From: Pseudophaeobacter sp965641885
Lineage (GTDB): Bacteria; Pseudomonadota; Alphaproteobacteria; Rhodobacterales; Rhodobacteraceae
DNA: 64,000 bases
NCBI GenBank assembly: GCA_965641885.1
Contig: OZ282574.1
Coordinates: 3,224,001 to 3,288,000 of the forward strand
Direction of reading: 5' to 3'
Shown: positions 43,291 to 52,905 of the stretch, in pieces
Layout: each line of letters starts with the position of its first letter
Numbering within the stretch: position 1 is the stretch's first letter
The notes under the pieces: model-generated
Database searches by the model: none
What the model was told of the DNA's origin: nothing
Seen by the model: only the letters and a program-made list of their open reading frames with translations
Program-made: the position numbers and the translations under genes

Positions 43291-44987
43291 CAGCTATGAC
43301 ACCTGAAGAAGCCGTACACCATGTGATAACCACGAACCCGACTTTTGCAGTGCATGACGTCGATGTGCGTGGCGTGACCGTAAAGGCCTTCAAGGCCATC
43401 CCTGGCTCGGTTCCCGGGCTTCTGGCGGCCGGTTGGGCCCAGCACGGCGATGGCGCGCTTGAGTATCTCGCCTATGAGAGCGAAAGCTATACCTACGCCG
43501 AATTCACCAAATCGGTGAACCAGTTGGCGCATGCACTGCGTGATGAGCTGGGGTTGGGTCAAGGTGACCGGGTCGCCATTGCAATGCGAAATTATCCCGA
43601 ACTCTTGATGCTCGTGCTGGCGATTTCCTCGATCGGGGGGGTCGTGGTTTTTGTAAACGCGTGGTGGACAAGCGAAGAGCTGGACTATGCCTTACAAGAC
43701 AGCGAAGCCCATGTGGTTTTTGCAGACGGGCTGCGGATGGATCGGTTGCTGCCACTTTGCGACACACGGGATCTAACCCTGATTGGTGTGCGCGACGCAG
43801 AGGGGCAAACCGCACATGACCTCAGCGCTCTCAAACGCAATGCGCGTTCTGATACGGCCCCAGTGGTTGCTATCGACACCGATGATGACTTTGCCATCAT
43901 GTATTCGTCAGGGACGACCGGCCAGCCAAAAGGCGTGGTGCAAACCCATCGAGGCGCGGTCAACGCCGTGTTCAGCTGGTTGATGCAATCGGTGACCGCG
44001 CCGCTGATCACCCCGCCGGAACCCGAGGCCCCAGAGCCGTTGCGCCCGTCGGCGCTTGTCGTGACTCCGCTTTTTCATGTGACGGCAACCCACCCGCTAT
44101 TTTTGCTCAGCCTACCGGCCGGTGCCAAGATCACACTGATGTACAAGTGGGATCCCGAAGAGGCAGTCCGCCTGATACGGGACAATGGTATCACGCGTTT
44201 TCTTGGAGTTCCGACGCAATCTGCCGAACTGATGAGTGCCGCCCTCAAGATGGGTGAGACGCTTCCGTCGATAGATTATCTTGGGGCCGGCGGCGCCAAA
44301 CGGCCCGGTGCACAGGTTGCAAAACTGGCCGAAGCCTTTCCCAATGCCGGGGTCGCAACGGGCTGGGGCATGACGGAAACCAACGCCCTGGGTATTGGCA
44401 TGATCGGCGACGACTACAAGGCCCGCCCCGATAGTGCCGGCAAACTGCATCCCCCCCTGCAAGAGCTCCGCATGCTGGATGACGCAGGCAACGACGTCCC
44501 CTTAGGGGCGTTGGGCGAGATCACAGTCAAAAGTGCTGCAAACATGCGGTGTTATCTGAATAAACCAGAGGCAACGGATGAGGTTCTGCAAGATGGCTGG
44601 CTGCGCACTGGCGATCTGGCTGTGCTCGACGCGGATGGTTTCGTGACCATCCTGGACCGTAAGAAAAACATCATTATCCGTGGCGGTGAAAACATAGCCT
44701 GCCTGGATGTTGAAGGGGCCCTGCACCACCATCCCGACGTTCTGGAAGCAGCGGCATTCTCGGTGCCTGACGAGCGGTTGGGAGAAGCGGTGGGTGCGGC
44801 TGTGCAGCTCAAAGCCGGCGCCCGGCTCACCCTGGAAGATATGGCCGATTTTCTTGACGGGCATCTCGCGAAATACAAAATGCCCGCCCACCTTTGGACC
44901 CAGCACGACATATTGCTGCGCGGTGCCACCGACAAAATTGACCGCCGTGCGATCCGCACAGCCTGTCTGAACAATAAAGAGGCCTAA
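43287..44987 (+). CDS. AMP-forming acyl-CoA ligase
   Basis: A 566-residue adenylate-forming enzyme with the phosphate loop MYSSGTTGQPKGVV near residue 210, GWGMTETNALG as A5, GWLRTGDLAVLD, the hinge LDRKKNIIIRGGENIA and a C-terminal lysine motif ATDKIDRR in place of the usual TGKI. It activates the carboxylic acid brought in by the adjacent liv importer. An in-frame TTG at 43251 exists, but it overlaps the ribosome site of the leader, so 43287 is chosen. It is the first gene of a six-gene operon. Confidence 0.9.
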   Translation: MTAMTPEEAVHHVITTNPTFAVHDVDVRGVTVKAFKAIPGSVPGLLAAGWAQHGDGALEYLAYESESYTYAEFTKSVNQLAHALRDELGLGQGDRVAIAMRNYPELLMLVLAISSIGGVVVFVNAWWTSEELDYALQDSEAHVVFADGLRMDRLLPLCDTRDLTLIGVRDAEGQTAHDLSALKRNARSDTAPVVAIDTDDDFAIMYSSGTTGQPKGVVQTHRGAVNAVFSWLMQSVTAPLITPPEPEAPEPLRPSALVVTPLFHVTATHPLFLLSLPAGAKITLMYKWDPEEAVRLIRDNGITRFLGVPTQSAELMSAALKMGETLPSIDYLGAGGAKRPGAQVAKLAEAFPNAGVATGWGMTETNALGIGMIGDDYKARPDSAGKLHPPLQELRMLDDAGNDVPLGALGEITVKSAANMRCYLNKPEATDEVLQDGWLRTGDLAVLDADGFVTILDRKKNIIIRGGENIACLDVEGALHHHPDVLEAAAFSVPDERLGEAVGAAVQLKAGARLTLEDMADFLDGHLAKYKMPAHLWTQHDILLRGATDKIDRRAIRTACLNNKEA

Positions 44988-44989
44988 AA

Positions 44990-46282
44990 ATGAATACCCC
45001 AACCGAAACAGAAATCGGCACCTACATCGCCGAGGCTGGCACCGCTGCCTGGCAAGTGCCCGGATTGGACGAGACCACTCCAAAACGTGCGATCAAGACC
45101 GTTGGCATCATCGGGGCCGGCACCATGGGCGGTGGCATTGCGATGAATTTTGCCACCGCAGGCATTTCGGTGCGCATTGTCGAGACCACACAAGAGGCGC
45201 TGGATCGCGGCCTGAACGTTGTGCGTGGCAACTACCAGCGCTCGTCGGACAAGGGTCGTTTCCCACAGGACGAAGTCGAGGCCCGCATGGCACGGTTTGA
45301 TGGCCGCCTCGCGCTTGCTGATCTTGCGGATTGTGATCTTGTGATTGAGGCCGTGTTCGAAAACATGGACCTCAAGCGCCAGATCTTCACCGAACTGGAT
45401 CGCGTTATGAAGCCGGGTGCCATTCTGGCCACGAACACCTCGGCACTGGATATCAACGAAATTGCCTCTATGACCCAGCGGCCCCAAGACGTGATCGGGC
45501 TGCATTTCTTCTCGCCTGCGAACGTGATGAAACTGCTGGAAATCGTGCGCGCCAAACATACAGCGGATGATGTGGTTGCGACCTGTATGGCGCTGGCGAA
45601 AGACATCAACAAAATCGCAACGCTCGTTGGCGTGTGCCCGGGTTTCGTCGGCAACCGCATCCTGTTTGCGCGTCAAATTCAAGCCAACAAACTGGTCTAT
45701 CAGGGGGTGATGCCCTGGGATGTTGACGCCGCTCTGAATGCGTTTGGCTTTAAGATGGGCCCGTTCCAGATGAGCGATCTTGCGGGACTGGATATCGGCT
45801 GGTCAAAGGGCGCCAAAACCGACAACCCAATCCGCGATGCATTGTGCGAGCTGGACCGGCGCGGCCAAAAGACCAAGGCAGGGTTTTACGACTATGACGA
45901 GGCACGTCGCCCGGTTCCGTCGGACATCACCGCCGGGATCATCCGCGATATCACCGGTGCAAAGCCCGCAACGATGAGCCCCGAAGAGATTGTTGAAACC
46001 TGCATCTACCCCATGATCAACGAAGCCGTGAAAATCATGGAAGAGAACAAGGCGCAGCGCCCCTCCGACATCGATGTGGTCTGGCTAAACGGCTATGGCT
46101 GGCCAGCCGACAAAGGTGGGCCGATGTTTTACGGCGACATGGTTGGAGCCAAAGCGGTTCTGGCCCGGATGGAAAAGCTTGGCGCCGAGGATGACGCCTT
46201 TGCGCCTGCGCAAACACTGCGCAAACTGGCGGCTGACGGTGGCGCCTTTACCCAGATCGACACCGGAGGTTTGATCGTATGA
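44990..46282 (+). CDS. 3-hydroxyacyl-CoA dehydrogenase
   Basis: The 430-residue protein has the NAD site VGIIGAGTMGGGIAMNFATAG near residue 40, the catalytic histidine region IGLHFFSPANVMKLLEIV and PGFVGNRIL, followed by two C-terminal helical domains as in the dehydrogenase part of FadB/FadJ, but no N-terminal hydratase domain. It oxidises an L-3-hydroxyacyl-CoA. It sits 2 bases after the ligase stop and overlaps the hydratase gene by four bases. Confidence 0.93.
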   Translation: MNTPTETEIGTYIAEAGTAAWQVPGLDETTPKRAIKTVGIIGAGTMGGGIAMNFATAGISVRIVETTQEALDRGLNVVRGNYQRSSDKGRFPQDEVEARMARFDGRLALADLADCDLVIEAVFENMDLKRQIFTELDRVMKPGAILATNTSALDINEIASMTQRPQDVIGLHFFSPANVMKLLEIVRAKHTADDVVATCMALAKDINKIATLVGVCPGFVGNRILFARQIQANKLVYQGVMPWDVDAALNAFGFKMGPFQMSDLAGLDIGWSKGAKTDNPIRDALCELDRRGQKTKAGFYDYDEARRPVPSDITAGIIRDITGAKPATMSPEEIVETCIYPMINEAVKIMEENKAQRPSDIDVVWLNGYGWPADKGGPMFYGDMVGAKAVLARMEKLGAEDDAFAPAQTLRKLAADGGAFTQIDTGGLIV

Positions 46283-47058
46283 GCTATGATTTCATCAAGA
46301 CCGAAACCAAGGGGCATATCCTTGTGGTCACCATGAACCGGCCCGAAGTCTACAATGCCGTGCATGTCGATATGCACAACGAAATGGCCGACTGCTGGGA
46401 TAAATTTGCCGCCGACCCGGACCTTTGGGTTGCTGTACTGACGGGCGCCGGAGACAAGGCCTTCACCGCAGGCAACGATCTAAAGGCCACGGCCACGGGT
46501 GGCAGCAAGGCCAAAATGACCGAAAGCGGTTTTGCCGGGCTGTCGTCCCGCTTTGATCTGGAAAAGCCTATTATCGCTGCGGTCAATGGGTTTGCCATGG
46601 GCGGCGGATTTGAAACGGCACTGTCCTGTGACATCATCCTGGCCTCGGAAAACGCCAAATTTGCCCTGCCCGAAGTCAAGGTCGGCTTCTTTGCCGCCGC
46701 ATCGGGCGTTCAGCGCCTGTCGCGCTATATTGGCCGACTTGCGGCGCAGGAATTGATGCTCACAGGTCGTACCATCACCGCCGCCGAGGCGCTGGCATTG
46801 GGCTGTATCAACGAAATACATCCGCATGATGAGCTGATGGAAAAAGCGATGGAAAAGGCCGAGCAACTTTGCACGGTGTCCCCCTCAGCGGTCAAAGCAA
46901 CCAAACGGGTTCTGAATGACATGGCCCTGCGGGACGGCATGGCCGGCAGCATCGCCTATTCCCGCGAGGTTATCGCGGATCTGGCCAAAACCGAAGATTT
47001 CAAAGAAGGCGTCAATGCTTTCGTCGAGAAACGTGCGCCCAAGTGGGTGAACAAGTAA
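46279..47058 (+). CDS. Enoyl-CoA hydratase/isomerase family protein
   Basis: A 259-residue crotonase. Oxyanion-hole segments are FTAGNDLKAT and NGFAMGGGFETALSCD, and the later ALPEVKVGFFAAASGVQRLSRYIG carries the family glutamate region. It adds water to an enoyl-CoA or isomerises it. Together with the neighbouring dehydrogenases it supplies the middle steps of beta-oxidation. Confidence 0.93.
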   Translation: MSYDFIKTETKGHILVVTMNRPEVYNAVHVDMHNEMADCWDKFAADPDLWVAVLTGAGDKAFTAGNDLKATATGGSKAKMTESGFAGLSSRFDLEKPIIAAVNGFAMGGGFETALSCDIILASENAKFALPEVKVGFFAAASGVQRLSRYIGRLAAQELMLTGRTITAAEALALGCINEIHPHDELMEKAMEKAEQLCTVSPSAVKATKRVLNDMALRDGMAGSIAYSREVIADLAKTEDFKEGVNAFVEKRAPKWVNK

Positions 47059-47081
47059 TTCTGCCAAAAGGAGACATGTGA

Positions 47082-48398
47082 ATGTCCGACACCTCCGCTC
47101 CAACCAGCCTGAACAATCTGGAAATGTCCGAGAAGGCCAAGCCGCTTTTGGACGCCGTGATCAAACACATCCGCGAGAATGTGGATCCGATGACCGAAGA
47201 ATATCACCGTCTTGGCGAAGGCCGCAAAGATCGCTGGTCCTATGCGCCGGGGCAAATGGAATTGATGGAAGCCGCCAAACAAAAGGCCCGTGACGCCGGT
47301 CTTTGGAACTTCTTTCTCCCCAATGCCGAAACAGGAGAAGGCCTGTCCAACCTCGATTACGCCTATATCGCGGCAGAGCTTGGCAAAAACCCACTGGCCT
47401 CTGAAACACTGAACTGCTCGGCACCGGATACGGGCAATATGGAAGTGTTAGAGCGCATCGGCACCGAGCAGCAAAAAGAGCAATGGCTCAAGCCGCTGCT
47501 GGCCGGTGAAATTCGCTCGGCTTTTGCCATGACCGAACCTGATATGGCATCCTCGGACGCCCGCAACATCTCGACCTCGGCGGTTCTGGAGAACGGCGAA
47601 TGGGTTATCAACGGCGAGAAATACTATATTTCCGGCGCGGGTGATCCGCGCTGCAAGATCATGATCGTTATGGTCAAAACCTCGCCCGATGCCGAAGCCT
47701 TCCGGCAGCAATCCCAGATCCTGGTGCCGATGGATCACCCGGGGGTCGAAATCCTTGGTCCCATGCATGTCTTTGGCCATGACGATGCGCCACACGGCCA
47801 TATGCACATCAGGTTCACAGACGTGCGCGTGCCCGAAGAAAACATTCTGTGGGGAGAAGGTCGCGGCTTTGAAATCTCGCAGGTGCGCCTTGGACCGGGC
47901 CGCATCCATCACTGCATGCGCTCGATTGGGCAGGCGGAACGCGCGCTTGATCTGATGATTGACCGCGGCCTGAACCGCGTCGCTTTCAAAAAGAAGATCA
48001 TCGACCTTGGCAAAAACATGGAGACGATTTCCCGCGCCAAGATCGAAATTGAATCGATGCGTCTTTTGGTTTTGAAAGCGGCCAAGGCGATGGATGTACT
48101 TGGCAACAAAGAGGCCCGCATCTGGGTTTCAATGATCAAAGCCAAGGTGCCAGAGCAGGTCTGTGACATCATCGATCAGGCGATGCAGGTGCATGGTGCA
48201 ACGGGCATCAGCCAGTGGTCGCCCCTGTCCGGCATGTACGCGCAGCAGCGGACGTTGCGCTATGCGGATGGACCAGACGAAGTGCATCACCACGTCATCG
48301 CCCGCCACGAGGTAAAGACCTACGAGGACAGCAATTCCCGTCAGGACGCGATCAAGGGCGACACCCAAGCGCGCGGTTCAGGAGGGTTCATGGGATGA
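47082..48398 (+). CDS. Acyl-CoA dehydrogenase
   Basis: A 438-residue flavoprotein with the acyl-CoA dehydrogenase signatures FAMTEPDMASSDARNIST and GEKYYISGAGDPR, the RLGPGRIHHCMRSIGQAERALDLM helix and the C-terminal GATGISQWSPLSGMYAQQRTLRYADGPDEVHHHVIAR. This long ACAD10/11-like form acts on branched or unusual acyl-CoAs in some relatives. It introduces the first double bond. ATGA overlaps the next gene. Confidence 0.94.
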   Translation: MSDTSAPTSLNNLEMSEKAKPLLDAVIKHIRENVDPMTEEYHRLGEGRKDRWSYAPGQMELMEAAKQKARDAGLWNFFLPNAETGEGLSNLDYAYIAAELGKNPLASETLNCSAPDTGNMEVLERIGTEQQKEQWLKPLLAGEIRSAFAMTEPDMASSDARNISTSAVLENGEWVINGEKYYISGAGDPRCKIMIVMVKTSPDAEAFRQQSQILVPMDHPGVEILGPMHVFGHDDAPHGHMHIRFTDVRVPEENILWGEGRGFEISQVRLGPGRIHHCMRSIGQAERALDLMIDRGLNRVAFKKKIIDLGKNMETISRAKIEIESMRLLVLKAAKAMDVLGNKEARIWVSMIKAKVPEQVCDIIDQAMQVHGATGISQWSPLSGMYAQQRTLRYADGPDEVHHHVIARHEVKTYEDSNSRQDAIKGDTQARGSGGFMG

Positions 48399-49162
48399 GC
48401 CTGTTTGATCTGACTGGAAAGGTCGCGCTGCTCACAGGCGCGTCCAAAGGCATGGGACTGGCGATGGCAACAGCCCTCGCCGATCACGGCGCAACAGTGG
48501 TGATCTCTGCACGCAAGCAAGAGGCACTGGACACAGCAGCGGCGGGCATCAATGCCCGCGGCAAAGGCACTGCACATGCGGTGTCCTGCAATGTCGGTGA
48601 CAAGGATCAGCTGCAGGCGCTCGTGGACAAGACCCATGAGCTCGCAGGGCCAATCGACATTGTGATCGGCAACGCCGGGGTCAATCCGTATTACGGGAAA
48701 ACCTCAAAAATCGACGACGAGGCCTATCGCAAAACGATGGATGCCAATGTCCTGTCCAATCTCTGGCTTGCCCAGATGGTGGCGCCTGACATGATTGCAA
48801 AAGGCGCAGGCTCGATGGCGTTCACCTCGTCAATCGGCGCCTTTAAACCCTCGGTCATGCTTGGCACCTATGGCGTCTCAAAACTTGCGCTGATCGGGCT
48901 GGTTCGTAACCTCGCAGCCGAGTTCGGGCCAAAGGGCATCCGCTTTAATGCGATTTGTCCGGGCCTTGTGAAAACCGAATTCGCGCGGGAACTTTGGGAC
49001 AATCCCGAAATCGCCGAAAAATACCAAAACGAAATCCCTCTGCGGCGTTTGGGTGAACCCGAAGACTTTGCCGGTCTCGCCGTCTTTCTCGCATCAGACG
49101 CAAGCAAATACATGACCGGACAGGCGCTTACCGTCTGTGGCGGATCTAGCATGTGGTCTTGA
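48395..49162 (+). CDS. SDR-family oxidoreductase
   Basis: The 255-residue short-chain dehydrogenase has the nucleotide motif TGASKGMGLAMA, NAGVNPYYG, the catalytic Ser and TyrXXXLys (FTSSIGAF...TYGVSKLA) and a complete C-terminus (YMTGQALTVCGGSSMW). The start at 48395 overlaps the acyl-CoA dehydrogenase stop as ATGA. It probably oxidises a hydroxy group of the acyl chain or ring; substrate not known. Confidence 0.92.
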   Translation: MSLFDLTGKVALLTGASKGMGLAMATALADHGATVVISARKQEALDTAAAGINARGKGTAHAVSCNVGDKDQLQALVDKTHELAGPIDIVIGNAGVNPYYGKTSKIDDEAYRKTMDANVLSNLWLAQMVAPDMIAKGAGSMAFTSSIGAFKPSVMLGTYGVSKLALIGLVRNLAAEFGPKGIRFNAICPGLVKTEFARELWDNPEIAEKYQNEIPLRRLGEPEDFAGLAVFLASDASKYMTGQALTVCGGSSMWS

Positions 49163-49163
49163 T

Positions 49164-49937
49164 ATGGAGCTGAAAGACAAAATCTGCGTCGTCACGGGGG
49201 CGGCAAGCGGCATTGGCCGCGCCCTGTGTCAGGCCTTTGCCGCCGAAGGCGCCCGCCATGTTGTCTGTGTAGACATCAATGGCGAGGGGGCTGCGCAAAC
49301 GGCCAAAGACATCGGCGGCCATGCCTTTAGCGTCGATGTGTCAGATGAAGCGCAGATCAGCGCTATGATCGACAGAGTCGAGCAAGACATCAGCCCGATT
49401 GATCTGTTCTTTTCCAATGCAGGCATAGCTGTGGGCGGCGGCATGGAAACCGCAAACAGCGACTGGCAACGCTCTTGGGATATCAATGTGATGGCCCATG
49501 TTTGGGCGGCGCGCAAACTTGCGCCCCTTATGGCGTCACGTGGCGGCGGATACCTGTTGAACACCTCTTCTGCGGCAGGGTTGCTGAACCAAATTGGCTC
49601 AGCCTCTTATGGGGTCACCAAACATGCGGCCGTCGGGCTGGCGGAGTGGATCGCAATCAGTCATGGCGATGACGGCATCAAAGTTTCTGTCTTGTGCCCA
49701 CAGGCGGTGCGCACGGAAATGACCCGCGGCCACGAAGATCACGTGGCGGCGATCAATGGCATGATGGAGCCCGAACCGGTTGCGCAAATCTGTGTAGAGG
49801 CCATTCGCAACGAAACCTTCCTGATCCTGCCCCATGAGGAGGTGCGGGACTACATGGCGAACAAGACCGCCGATTACGACCGGTGGATTGGCGGCATGCG
49901 CAAACTGAATCGCCGTTTTGGAGATCACGAGCTTTGA
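49164..49937 (+). CDS. SDR-family oxidoreductase
   Basis: A 257-residue short-chain dehydrogenase with TGAASGIGRALCQAFA, NAGIAVGGG and SSAAGLLNQIGSASYGVTKHA for the catalytic Ser-Tyr-Lys. It follows the previous SDR by one base and ends the operon, just before a terminator. The ATG at 49164 is chosen; an earlier frame to 49137 lies in the preceding gene. Confidence 0.9.
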   Translation: MELKDKICVVTGAASGIGRALCQAFAAEGARHVVCVDINGEGAAQTAKDIGGHAFSVDVSDEAQISAMIDRVEQDISPIDLFFSNAGIAVGGGMETANSDWQRSWDINVMAHVWAARKLAPLMASRGGGYLLNTSSAAGLLNQIGSASYGVTKHAAVGLAEWIAISHGDDGIKVSVLCPQAVRTEMTRGHEDHVAAINGMMEPEPVAQICVEAIRNETFLILPHEEVRDYMANKTADYDRWIGGMRKLNRRFGDHEL

Positions 49938-49950
49938 ACGGATCTTATTG

Positions 49951-49982
49951 AACCGATCTTGAGGGCAACAAGATCGGTTTTT
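49951..49982 (+). terminator. Intrinsic terminator after the ligase/beta-oxidation operon
   Basis: aaccgatctt/aagatcggtt form a perfect 10-bp stem with a 9-base loop followed by a short T run, 13 bases after the SDR stop. Confidence 0.75.
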
Positions 49983-50041
49983 CGTGCGGGAGTTCCACCA
50001 CCAGCTGCGTCAAAATCGCGTCCGCAGCCCTCTGCTGCCTA

Positions 50042-50070
50042 GGCCGCACCACTGGCCGCACCACTGGCCG
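50042..50070. repeat. 12-base tandem repeat
   Basis: ggccgcaccact occurs twice in tandem, followed by a partial third copy. It lies in the gap between the terminator and the convergent livF gene, with no visible role. Confidence 0.7.
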
Positions 50071-50153
50071 AAGGGGCGATCCATTTGATTTCTCATCGAA
50101 ACTCATGGATCGCCCGGACGGATTGAGCAGCCCGACCTTGCAGGTAGCGGGCG

Positions 50154-50855
50154 CTATACCTCCAGCCACTCTTTGCGCACATCCTCGCGCTCTTTCAGTT
50201 CTGCAGGCGTGCCCTCAAACACCACCTGACCATGCCCCATGACATAAACGCGGTGCGCGATGTCCATGGCAATCGAGAGCTTTTGCTCGACCAGCAAGGT
50301 GGAAATACCCCGATCTGCAATCTCTTTCAGAACGTCTGCGACCTTTTGCACCATCTGCGGCGAAAGACCTTCTGTCGGCTCATCAATCATCACGAAATCA
50401 GGGTCCCCCATCAGCGTTCGGCACATCGTCAGCATTTGCTGTTCACCGCCTGACAGAACCGAAGCTTCGACATCTGCCCGCTCGTTCAGGTTGGAAAACA
50501 TGTCGAACATCATCTGCATCGACCACCGGCCAACACCGTCCTTTTGGCCAGGCTTCAAACCCAACGTGAGGTTTTGACGGGTGGTCAGGCCGGGGAAAAT
50601 ATCCCTGTTTTCCGGCACATATCCAATGCCCATGTTGGCAATCTCAAAAGCCTTGCGGCCGGCAATTTCTTGCCCTTTGAATTTCACCGAACCTTTCGGC
50701 TCCACCTCGCCCATGATTGCTTTGCAGGTGGTCGAGCGCCCAACGCCATTGCGGCCCAGCAGCGCGACAATCTCGCCTTCTTGCACGTTCAGTGTAACGC
50801 CCTGAAGGATATGTGATTTGCCATAATAGGCGTGCATGTCAGTGACTTCGATCAA
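50154..50855 (-). CDS. livF: Branched-chain-type ABC transporter ATP-binding protein (LivF, second copy)
   Basis: The 233-residue ATPase is closely similar to the LivF at 26980. It has the signature LSGGEQQML, Walker B FVMIDEPTEGLSP and the same altered Walker A, GRNGVGRST (arginine for lysine). It ends the second livKHMGF operon and overlaps livG by four bases. Confidence 0.93.
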   Translation of the reverse strand: MIEVTDMHAYYGKSHILQGVTLNVQEGEIVALLGRNGVGRSTTCKAIMGEVEPKGSVKFKGQEIAGRKAFEIANMGIGYVPENRDIFPGLTTRQNLTLGLKPGQKDGVGRWSMQMMFDMFSNLNERADVEASVLSGGEQQMLTMCRTLMGDPDFVMIDEPTEGLSPQMVQKVADVLKEIADRGISTLLVEQKLSIAMDIAHRVYVMGHGQVVFEGTPAELKEREDVRKEWLEV

Positions 50856-51613
50856 TGTTCTGCCTCCAGAGCTGCACCAAGATAGGCTTCCTGAACTTTT
50901 GGATCAGCCCGCACGTCTGCTGGTTTTCCTGTTGCAATGATTTCTCCGTAGACAAGTACCGAAATACGATCAGCAAGGCCGAACACAACGCCCATATCAT
51001 GTTCAACCATGATCAGCGTTTTTCCCTCGGTCACCTTCATGATCAGATCTGTGATATAGTCGGTTTCCGAATGGCTCATGCCGGCGGTTGGCTCATCCAA
51101 CATGATGACGTCAGCACCGCCAGCGATCGTTATGCCGATTTCAAGCGCCCGTTGTTCGGCATAGCTGAGCGTGCCGGCAGGAAGGTTGCGGCGCTCCAAC
51201 AGGTTGATCTGTTCAAGAATAGCATCCGCCCCTTCGGTCAGCTGCCGCGAGCTATTGACCAGATTCCAGAAGGAATATTTGTACCCCTGCGCCCATAGCA
51301 GCGCGCATCGGACATTTTCAAACACCGTCATCGCCGGAAAGATATTGGTGATCTGAAACGAGCGCGACAGGCCCATGCGATTGATCTGGAAAGGTTGCAA
51401 TCCAAGCAGATCCTGGCCGTGCAGTTTGACGGTGCCCGCCGTTGGCGCAAAGCGCGCTGTGATCAGATTAAACAGCGTGGATTTCCCCGCACCATTCGGT
51501 CCAATGATCGCATGACGTTCCGATTTGCCAATCGACAGATCAATGCCGCGAATGATCTTCGCCTGTCCGAAACTCTTCTTAAGGCCCGAAAGCTCTAGTG
51601 CAGGTACGCTCAT
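50852..51613 (-). CDS. livG: Branched-chain-type ABC transporter ATP-binding protein (LivG, second copy)
   Basis: A 253-residue ATPase with an intact Walker A GPNGAGKST, LSRSFQITNIFPAMTVFENV, Walker B VIMLDEPTAGMSHSE and the switch MVEHDMGVV. The start at 51613 (MSVPALEL) overlaps the livM stop by four bases; an open extension to 51721 lies inside livM and is rejected. Confidence 0.94.
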   Translation of the reverse strand: MSVPALELSGLKKSFGQAKIIRGIDLSIGKSERHAIIGPNGAGKSTLFNLITARFAPTAGTVKLHGQDLLGLQPFQINRMGLSRSFQITNIFPAMTVFENVRCALLWAQGYKYSFWNLVNSSRQLTEGADAILEQINLLERRNLPAGTLSYAEQRALEIGITIAGGADVIMLDEPTAGMSHSETDYITDLIMKVTEGKTLIMVEHDMGVVFGLADRISVLVYGEIIATGKPADVRADPKVQEAYLGAALEAEH

Positions 51614-52905
51614 GATACATCTCCTGCCGAGTTCGCTTCGCCCCAGGCGTCTTTCAACGCAGGTGCAGTCCGCTTGGCAATACCAAGACCAACGCCCGTG
51701 ATCGCGACGGCTATGACCCATGGCAGCAGGGTATGGCTATCAAACGTTGTCCAGAACAACGTCATTTCATTGTCTCCCCGCGCGGCATGACGAAAGTGAA
51801 ACGTCATTTCAACCAGCGCGCAAAGACCCAGTATTCCGATCGCTGCCGGGATTAGTGTTTTTATGTAGGGCATGACCAGCAGCCTGGCCTTTCCTAGCTT
51901 AAATGCCGGCACATGCATCATCATCAACCCGGCCAGCCCACCTGGAAAGAACATCACGGTCGCAAGGAAGAGCGACCCTGCGTAAAACGCCCATAGCTCA
52001 GTCTCAAGGCTGAGAACCGTCTGGACCAGCGTAAAGACAATCGCGCCGATGATCGGCCCGAAAAAGAAGCCGACCCCACCCAAAAACGTGACCAGAAGGA
52101 TGACACCAGACGACGTTGTATTCAGGTTTTCCTCGGTCAGGATTTCATAGTTGATCGCGAAAAGCCCACCAGCAATACCGGCAAAGAAACCTGACGCCAC
52201 AAAGCTGTAAAAGCGTACCCAACGGGCCGAATAGCCCAGGAACTCGGCGCGTTCCGGATTGTCTCGCACAGCGTTAGCCATGCGCCCAACCGGGGTGCGC
52301 GACCAAAGGTACATCAATGCGGCCGACAGCAGCACCCAAAAGGATGTCAGGTAATAGACATTGATCTGCTGCAAAAACTCGTTGCCGAAAAACGGCATCG
52401 CATATGTCCGATCGCCCGAAATGCCCTCTTCGCCGCCAAAAAACGCGACAATGATCACTGAACTGGCGGCAATCAACTCCCCCACTCCCAAAGAGATCAT
52501 TGCAAAGACTGTCCCGGCGCTACGGGTCGAGAAGGACCCGACGATCATCGCAAGCCCGGCGCCAAAAATCCCACCAAAGACAGGCAGGACAGGCAGCGGG
52601 AAGCTTGCGAAAAAATCAGAGGCATTCATGATATGCATGCAGGCAAATCCACCGACGCCCGCGTAGACTGCATGGCCAAAAGACAGCATGCCGCCCTGCC
52701 CGAGCAACATATTGTAGGCAAGCGCAAATATCACAGTGATCCACATCTGGTTCATAATGGTCAGTGCAGAATTGGACGTGAATATATAGGGCATGATCAT
52801 CAGCGCAAAAGCCGCCAGAAGCCAGGGCGCAAAGGTAAGCGTCATGGAGCCTGCGCGCATCCGCTGCGCGGGCTTGCTTGGGTCTGTTGTCAGGTCTTGG
52901 GTCAT
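51610..52905 (-). CDS. livM: Branched-chain-type ABC transporter permease (LivM, second copy)
   Basis: The 431-residue permease has LLGQGGMLSFGHAVYAGVGGFA near residue 67, RDNPERAEFLGYSARWVR and the FAGIAGGL stretch, with about ten helices. It overlaps livH by four bases. It matches the LivM at 28488 in layout but is only moderately similar. Confidence 0.93.
   Translation of the reverse strand: MTQDLTTDPSKPAQRMRAGSMTLTFAPWLLAAFALMIMPYIFTSNSALTIMNQMWITVIFALAYNMLLGQGGMLSFGHAVYAGVGGFACMHIMNASDFFASFPLPVLPVFGGIFGAGLAMIVGSFSTRSAGTVFAMISLGVGELIAASSVIIVAFFGGEEGISGDRTYAMPFFGNEFLQQINVYYLTSFWVLLSAALMYLWSRTPVGRMANAVRDNPERAEFLGYSARWVRFYSFVASGFFAGIAGGLFAINYEILTEENLNTTSSGVILLVTFLGGVGFFFGPIIGAIVFTLVQTVLSLETELWAFYAGSLFLATVMFFPGGLAGLMMMHVPAFKLGKARLLVMPYIKTLIPAAIGILGLCALVEMTFHFRHAARGDNEMTLFWTTFDSHTLLPWVIAVAITGVGLGIAKRTAPALKDAWGEANSAGDVS

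Noticed and set aside
50042..50070. CRISPR-like array from the 12-base repeats
   Set aside because: Only two and a half units, directly abutting without spacers. The same applies to the repeat at 23120-23156.
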